This document shows positions 40,519 through 43,469 of a stretch of DNA of 43,469 nucleotides, piece by piece; positions within the stretch are counted from its first letter, which is position 1; the number at the start of each line of letters is the position of its first letter. Origin of the DNA: Sphingomonas sp. PAMC 26621. Its GTDB lineage: Bacteria > Pseudomonadota > Alphaproteobacteria > Sphingomonadales > Sphingomonadaceae. A model generated the notes under the pieces. That model had not been told where the DNA came from, did not search any database, and was given only the letters and a program-made list of their open reading frames with translations. A program made the translations under genes and the position numbers. The stretch spans positions 1 to 43,469 of the forward strand of contig NZ_AIDW01000063.1 in the NCBI RefSeq assembly GCF_000251145.1, written 5' to 3'.

Positions 40519-40959
40519 ATGAATATGATGACCCTATTGACAGTGGCGCGGACCCTCACGGCTTTGCTGATGCTTTCCCCCGCCATAGCCTGTGCGCAGC
40601 CCGTCGATCAGGAGCATTCACAGAGTGAAGCGAAGACGTCCGCAAAGGGCGTATCATTGCAGGCTTTCATCGAACGGCGTGAGAAAAGGCAACTGGCCCT
40701 AGATACCGACGGAGACGGCAAGGTCAGCAGGTCCGAGTACCTCGCCGGCGCGAAAGCTGGCAAAACCGATCCAGCGAAGCGGTTCGCAAGGTTGGATCGA
40801 GACGGCAGTGGCATGCTCGACAAGTCGGAGATCGATGCGATGCTCTCCCGTCGCTTCAAGCGCCTCGATGCGAACGGGGACGGCGTGGCGAGCCCGACAG
40901 AACGGGCAGGCGCGCGCCCCAAAAGCATCGACGCTGCGGGCGATGAAACGGAATCCTGA
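40519..40959 (+). CDS. Exported EF-hand calcium-binding protein
   Basis: This 146-residue exported protein has a signal peptide (LLTVARTLTALLMLSPAIACA) and three EF-hand loops: DTDGDGKVSRSE (residues 62-73), DRDGSGMLDKSE (93-104) and DANGDGVASPTE (117-128). All loops keep the Asp/Glu ligands. The protein should bind calcium in the periplasm. It stands 39 bp before an ECF sigma gene on the same strand, so it may be the upstream member of the sigma/anti-sigma/DUF1800 cluster or part of its signal input. Confidence 0.85.
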   Translation: MNMMTLLTVARTLTALLMLSPAIACAQPVDQEHSQSEAKTSAKGVSLQAFIERREKRQLALDTDGDGKVSRSEYLAGAKAGKTDPAKRFARLDRDGSGMLDKSEIDAMLSRRFKRLDANGDGVASPTERAGARPKSIDAAGDETES

Positions 40960-40997
40960 TGCTGGATCAACCGGGATGGGCATAGGAACCACGGCGC

Positions 40998-41552
40998 TTG
41001 AGCGATCAGGACCCCGACTCGAGTTTGCTCGAGCGCGTCAGCCGCGGCGAGCCGGCCGCAACGCGAACGCTGGTCGCAGCGAAGCTTCCCCGTATCCTTG
41101 GTCTCGCGACGCGCATCCTGCGCAACACGACGGAAGCGGAAGACGTGGCACAAGAGGCGTTCGTCAGGGTCTGGCGAAACGCGGCCAAGTGGCAGCCCGG
41201 CCGTGCCCGCTTCGACACGTGGTTGCATATGGTCGTACTGAATCTGTGTCGCGACCGCCTGCGGCGGCGGCGAGAGGTTGGAAGCGACACGATACCGGAC
41301 GCCGTCGACCCAACACCGGATGCGGAAGCCGGATTGCTGGAAGCGGAACGCAGCGGTTCGGTTGCGAACGCCATTGCAGCATTACCCGAACGTCAGCGCG
41401 AGGCGATTTTGCTGGTCCACTATCAGGATCTTTCGGGTGCCGAGGCGGCCGTGGCGTTGGATGTCAGCGTCGAAGCGCTGGAGTCATTGTTGGCGCGAGG
41501 TCGGCGCACGCTGCGCGCGCAGCTCGCCGAGCCGGTGGAGGGTGACGCATGA
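40998..41552 (+). CDS. ECF RNA polymerase sigma factor
   Basis: This 184-residue ECF sigma factor has region 2 (TRILRNTTEAEDVAQEAFVR, then VWRNAAKWQPGRARFDTWLH) and region 4 (LPERQREAILLVHYQDLSGA, then ALDVSVEALESLLARGRRTL). The length and motifs are complete. The TTG at 40998 is the only reasonable start; an AGGAA lies about 10 nt upstream. The next gene overlaps its stop by ATGA, an arrangement seen with ECF sigma and anti-sigma pairs. It could be the sigma factor of the EF-hand/DUF1800 cluster. Confidence 0.9.
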   Translation: MSDQDPDSSLLERVSRGEPAATRTLVAAKLPRILGLATRILRNTTEAEDVAQEAFVRVWRNAAKWQPGRARFDTWLHMVVLNLCRDRLRRRREVGSDTIPDAVDPTPDAEAGLLEAERSGSVANAIAALPERQREAILLVHYQDLSGAEAAVALDVSVEALESLLARGRRTLRAQLAEPVEGDA

Positions 41553-41950
41553 GTGAACCAATGACCCTCGACCGCTTTCGAGATTTGGCGGACGCGTATG
41601 GCGGCGCTATTGCGCGCTGGCCCGAACAGCACCGTGATGCCGCAGCGCTGATGGCGGTGCGCCCCTGCGCACGTAAAATTCTCGCATATGCCTCGACGAT
41701 CGATGAAACCCTCGATGTTTGGCGGGTGCCATCGCCTTCCGTTGAACTGCGCAATGACGTGGTTGGGAGCGCCCTTGCGCAAAAGAAAACCGTTGGGATG
41801 CGCGCCCGGCTTTGGTGGTCTGCCGTCGGCGTCGCAGCAGCGCTAGCTGGCGCCGCGTCCGGAACAGCCGCAGTCGCAATGGTCGCCCCGATCGATTCCA
41901 CGGGGGACAGCGGCACATCGTTTGGTGACATCGGTGCACAGGATAACTGA
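41549..41950 (+). CDS. Probable anti-sigma factor, one membrane span
   Basis: This 133-residue protein has a cytoplasmic N-terminus (MTLDRFRDLADAYGGAIARW, PEQHRDAAALMAV) and one membrane span (WWSAVGVAAALAGAASGTAA) ending in a short periplasmic tail. Its start overlaps the sigma stop (ATGA), so it is translated with the sigma factor. The layout is that of a membrane anti-sigma factor, although it lacks a clear zinc-finger HxxxCxxC. The assignment comes from context and topology. Confidence 0.65.
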   Translation: MSEPMTLDRFRDLADAYGGAIARWPEQHRDAAALMAVRPCARKILAYASTIDETLDVWRVPSPSVELRNDVVGSALAQKKTVGMRARLWWSAVGVAAALAGAASGTAAVAMVAPIDSTGDSGTSFGDIGAQDN

Positions 41951-42396
41951 TGGGTAAGATTCGCATCGCCCTGATCGTATCGGTCGTCCTGAACCTGTTC
42001 CTCGCCGGTGCGCTCGTCGCCGGCGTGGTGTCTCTGCGGACCGGAGGGCGGATGATCAACGCCGGCTCCCTGCGGATAGCAGGCGCCGAATTGCCCCGTT
42101 TCGAGCGGCGACCGTTCCGGGCAGCGCTGCGCAGAGCCCGGCAGGAGCTGCGTCCGACAATCGTTGAAGCACGCAAGGCGAAGGCGGAGGCGGCTGTGCT
42201 GCTGCGGCAGCCAACGGTCGATCAAGCGGCAGTCCTGACCGCCCTCGACCGGGCTCGTGCGGCCGATCAGGCGGTTCGGGCTGCGGTCGAGCGACGCGCG
42301 GTCGCCTACGCCGCTACGCTCCCACCAGCTGATCGGGCAAAGCTCGCCGACGCCATGAAGCGGCGCTCCGACAGGATTCCGCCCGCTCCCGAATGA
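41950..42396 (+). CDS. Periplasmic heavy-metal sensor (CnrX-like)
   Basis: This 148-residue protein has an N-terminal anchor (IRIALIVSVVLNLFLAGALVAG) and a periplasmic helical part (FRAALRRARQELRPTIVEAR, KAKAEAAVLLRQPTVDQAAV, ALDRARAADQAVRAA). This is the pattern of periplasmic heavy-metal sensors (CnrX/ZraP/CpxP-like), though the metal-binding His/Met set of CnrX is not visible. Its ATG overlaps the preceding TGA. With the sigma and anti-sigma-like genes it forms a Cnr-like CnrYXH analogue. Confidence 0.75.
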   Translation: MGKIRIALIVSVVLNLFLAGALVAGVVSLRTGGRMINAGSLRIAGAELPRFERRPFRAALRRARQELRPTIVEARKAKAEAAVLLRQPTVDQAAVLTALDRARAADQAVRAAVERRAVAYAATLPPADRAKLADAMKRRSDRIPPAPE

Positions 42397-42460
42397 TCTC
42401 CGACGGAAATCCCGTCTGGTCGCGTTGAAGGGACAGTGGATCACCACCGAGGTAAGACCA

Positions 42461-43111
42461 TTGTCCGTCCAGTTCGCTTCCCTCTCGCCTGCCGCGATCG
42501 CGCTGAACCGGTTCGGTCTGGGTGCCCGACCGGACGACGTAGCACCCGGCGATCCCAAGCGTTGGCTCCTCGACCAGTTCTCGCGGTTCGAGGTACGCCC
42601 CACGGGCTTCGCGTCGCTCGGTGATGCGGGCGCTGTAGTCGAACGATACCGCGGGCAGCAACAGGCCAACCGGCGCATGGCCAAGCAGGAGGGCGCCACC
42701 GACGCCAAGATCGATCTAAAAGCCGGACGCCAGGATTTCCGACAGGACGTTCAGGCGCTTTACCGCGCCGGCGTACAAGCTCGCGCCGACAGTGCGCTCG
42801 CGACCGAAGCGCCGTTCGTCGAACGCATGGCGAATTTCTGGTCGAACCATTTTTGCATTTCGGTCGACAACGCGCAGGTCACCGCGTTCGCCGGCGCTTT
42901 CGAGCGCGATGCGATCCGGCCGCACGTGCTGGGCAAATTCTCGGACATGGTATTGGCCGCCGAACAGCATCCAGCGATGCTGATCTATCTCAACCAGTTC
43001 CGGTCGATCGGTCCCGAAAGCCAAGCCGCCGCACGCCAACCCGACCGTAAGCGCGGACTGAACGAGAATCTCGCTCGGGAGATCATGGAACTCCATACGC
43101 TAGGTGTTTAG
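42461..43111 (+). pseudogene. DUF1800 family protein, cut by IS481 copy 2
   Basis: The N-terminal part matches DUF1800: LSPAAIALNRFGLGARPDDV near the start, then ATEAPFVERMANFWSNHFCI, then ENLAREIMELHTLG, which in DUF1800 continues VDGGYTQ. Here the frame runs into the end of an IS481 copy at 43105 and stops at 43111. Most of the protein (typically 450-550 residues) is lost. The TTG at 42461 has GAGG 6 nt upstream; a TTG at 42425 is also in frame. DUF1800 genes are usually followed by a DUF1501 gene; that partner would lie beyond the window. Confidence 0.85.
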
Positions 43112-43469
43112 TCCCGGCATTTGGTGGATCGGATTAACAATGAACCGGTCTGGTTCTGAAGTCCAGATTTTGGCGATGTATTCGTAGGGTGTGAGGCCGC
43201 TAAGCGTCTTAGCCGGCGGGAAGTTATAGGCAGCCATAAGTCGGCGAGGTGCGTCCGTAGCTGTTCATGGCTCTCATAGTGGAAGCGTTTGACGGTCGCC
43301 TCCTTATAGTGCGGTTCATCCGCTCGACCTGACCATTGGTCCAGGGGTGGTTCGGCTTGGTGAGCCGGTGCTCGATATCGTGCGCCTCACAGATCATGTC
43401 GAAGCGCATCTGCCGCGACCAGGCGGTGTTGCGGTTGCGCGGCTGCTAGGCGAACTGGATGCCATTGCT
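43105..43469 (-). mobile_element. IS481-family element, second copy, degenerate and partial
   Basis: The end TGTTTAGTCCCGGCAT begins at 43105 and the outer flank reads CTAGG, as at copy 1 (right end 13836). The element continues past the window. On the minus strand the transposase is readable (MICEAHDIEHRLTKPNHPWT, NGQVERMNRTI) but has a small deletion after MNRTI and an in-frame TAG at about 43447-43449 where copy 1 has Glu. The copy is in the opposite orientation to the one at 12826. It has inserted into the DUF1800 gene. Confidence 0.85.

Overview
The window looks like chromosomal or megaplasmid DNA of a Sphingomonas-type alphaproteobacterium. It is GC-rich and carries a MucR/Ros regulator, a MipA/OmpV porin-like protein, an MXKDX-repeat protein next to a cytochrome b and a Tat-exported molybdopterin enzyme, and a short 6-phosphogluconate dehydrogenase. 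The taxon is inferred from gene content and base composition only. No replication, rRNA, tRNA or CRISPR locus was seen.

Layout. 1-350: the end of an IS5-family element. 0.7-12.4 kb: an exported M1 peptidase, an exported protein of unknown function, a MarR regulator divergent from a mipA/metallo-hydrolase/CocE-hydrolase operon, a LysR regulator divergent from an epimerase/SnoaL-like pair, a MucR-like regulator, and an exported protein of unknown function. The gaps hold two families of small palindromic repeats. 12.8-13.8 kb: an IS481-family element that separates a broken membrane-protein gene from a broken nitrilase gene. 14.0-16.5 kb (minus): MXKDX protein, cytochrome b, molybdopterin oxidoreductase, DUF1993. 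16.7-24.2 kb: a GH130 enzyme divergent from a frameshifted DUF1223 gene, then a tightly overlapping operon of gnd, zwf, a small ORF, a second GH130 enzyme, an SDR and an alpha/beta-hydrolase. 24.2-29.3 kb: a six-gene minus-strand operon (AhpD-like, FMN-binding oxidase, DUF1348, two hydrolases, RidA) divergent from its probable LysR regulator. 29.5-33.6 kb: secreted thioredoxin and CcdA, an SDR, divergent msrB and broken msrA, and a frameshifted ECF sigma gene. 33.7-39.2 kb: decayed IS256, IS630 and IS110 elements plus a resolvase with its probable res site. 39.5-43.1 kb: a small exported protein with an 8-bp tandem repeat at its 5' end, an EF-hand protein, and an ECF sigma/anti-sigma-like/CnrX-like/DUF1800 cluster cut by a second, degenerate IS481 copy.

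How the genes may work together. Five intergenic sites share the pattern GTAAnn-N16-CG, four of them with a perfect GTAACC. They lie upstream of the MXKDX/cytochrome b/molybdopterin operon, the DUF1223 gene, the thioredoxin/CcdA operon, msrB and msrA. This resembles the Caulobacter ECF sigma-F promoter as I remember it. It ties these genes into one candidate periplasmic thiol and methionine-sulfoxide repair regulon spread over 16 kb. Several members are broken in this sequence (msrA, DUF1223, the nearby sigma gene), so the module is either decaying here or the assembly contains single-base errors.
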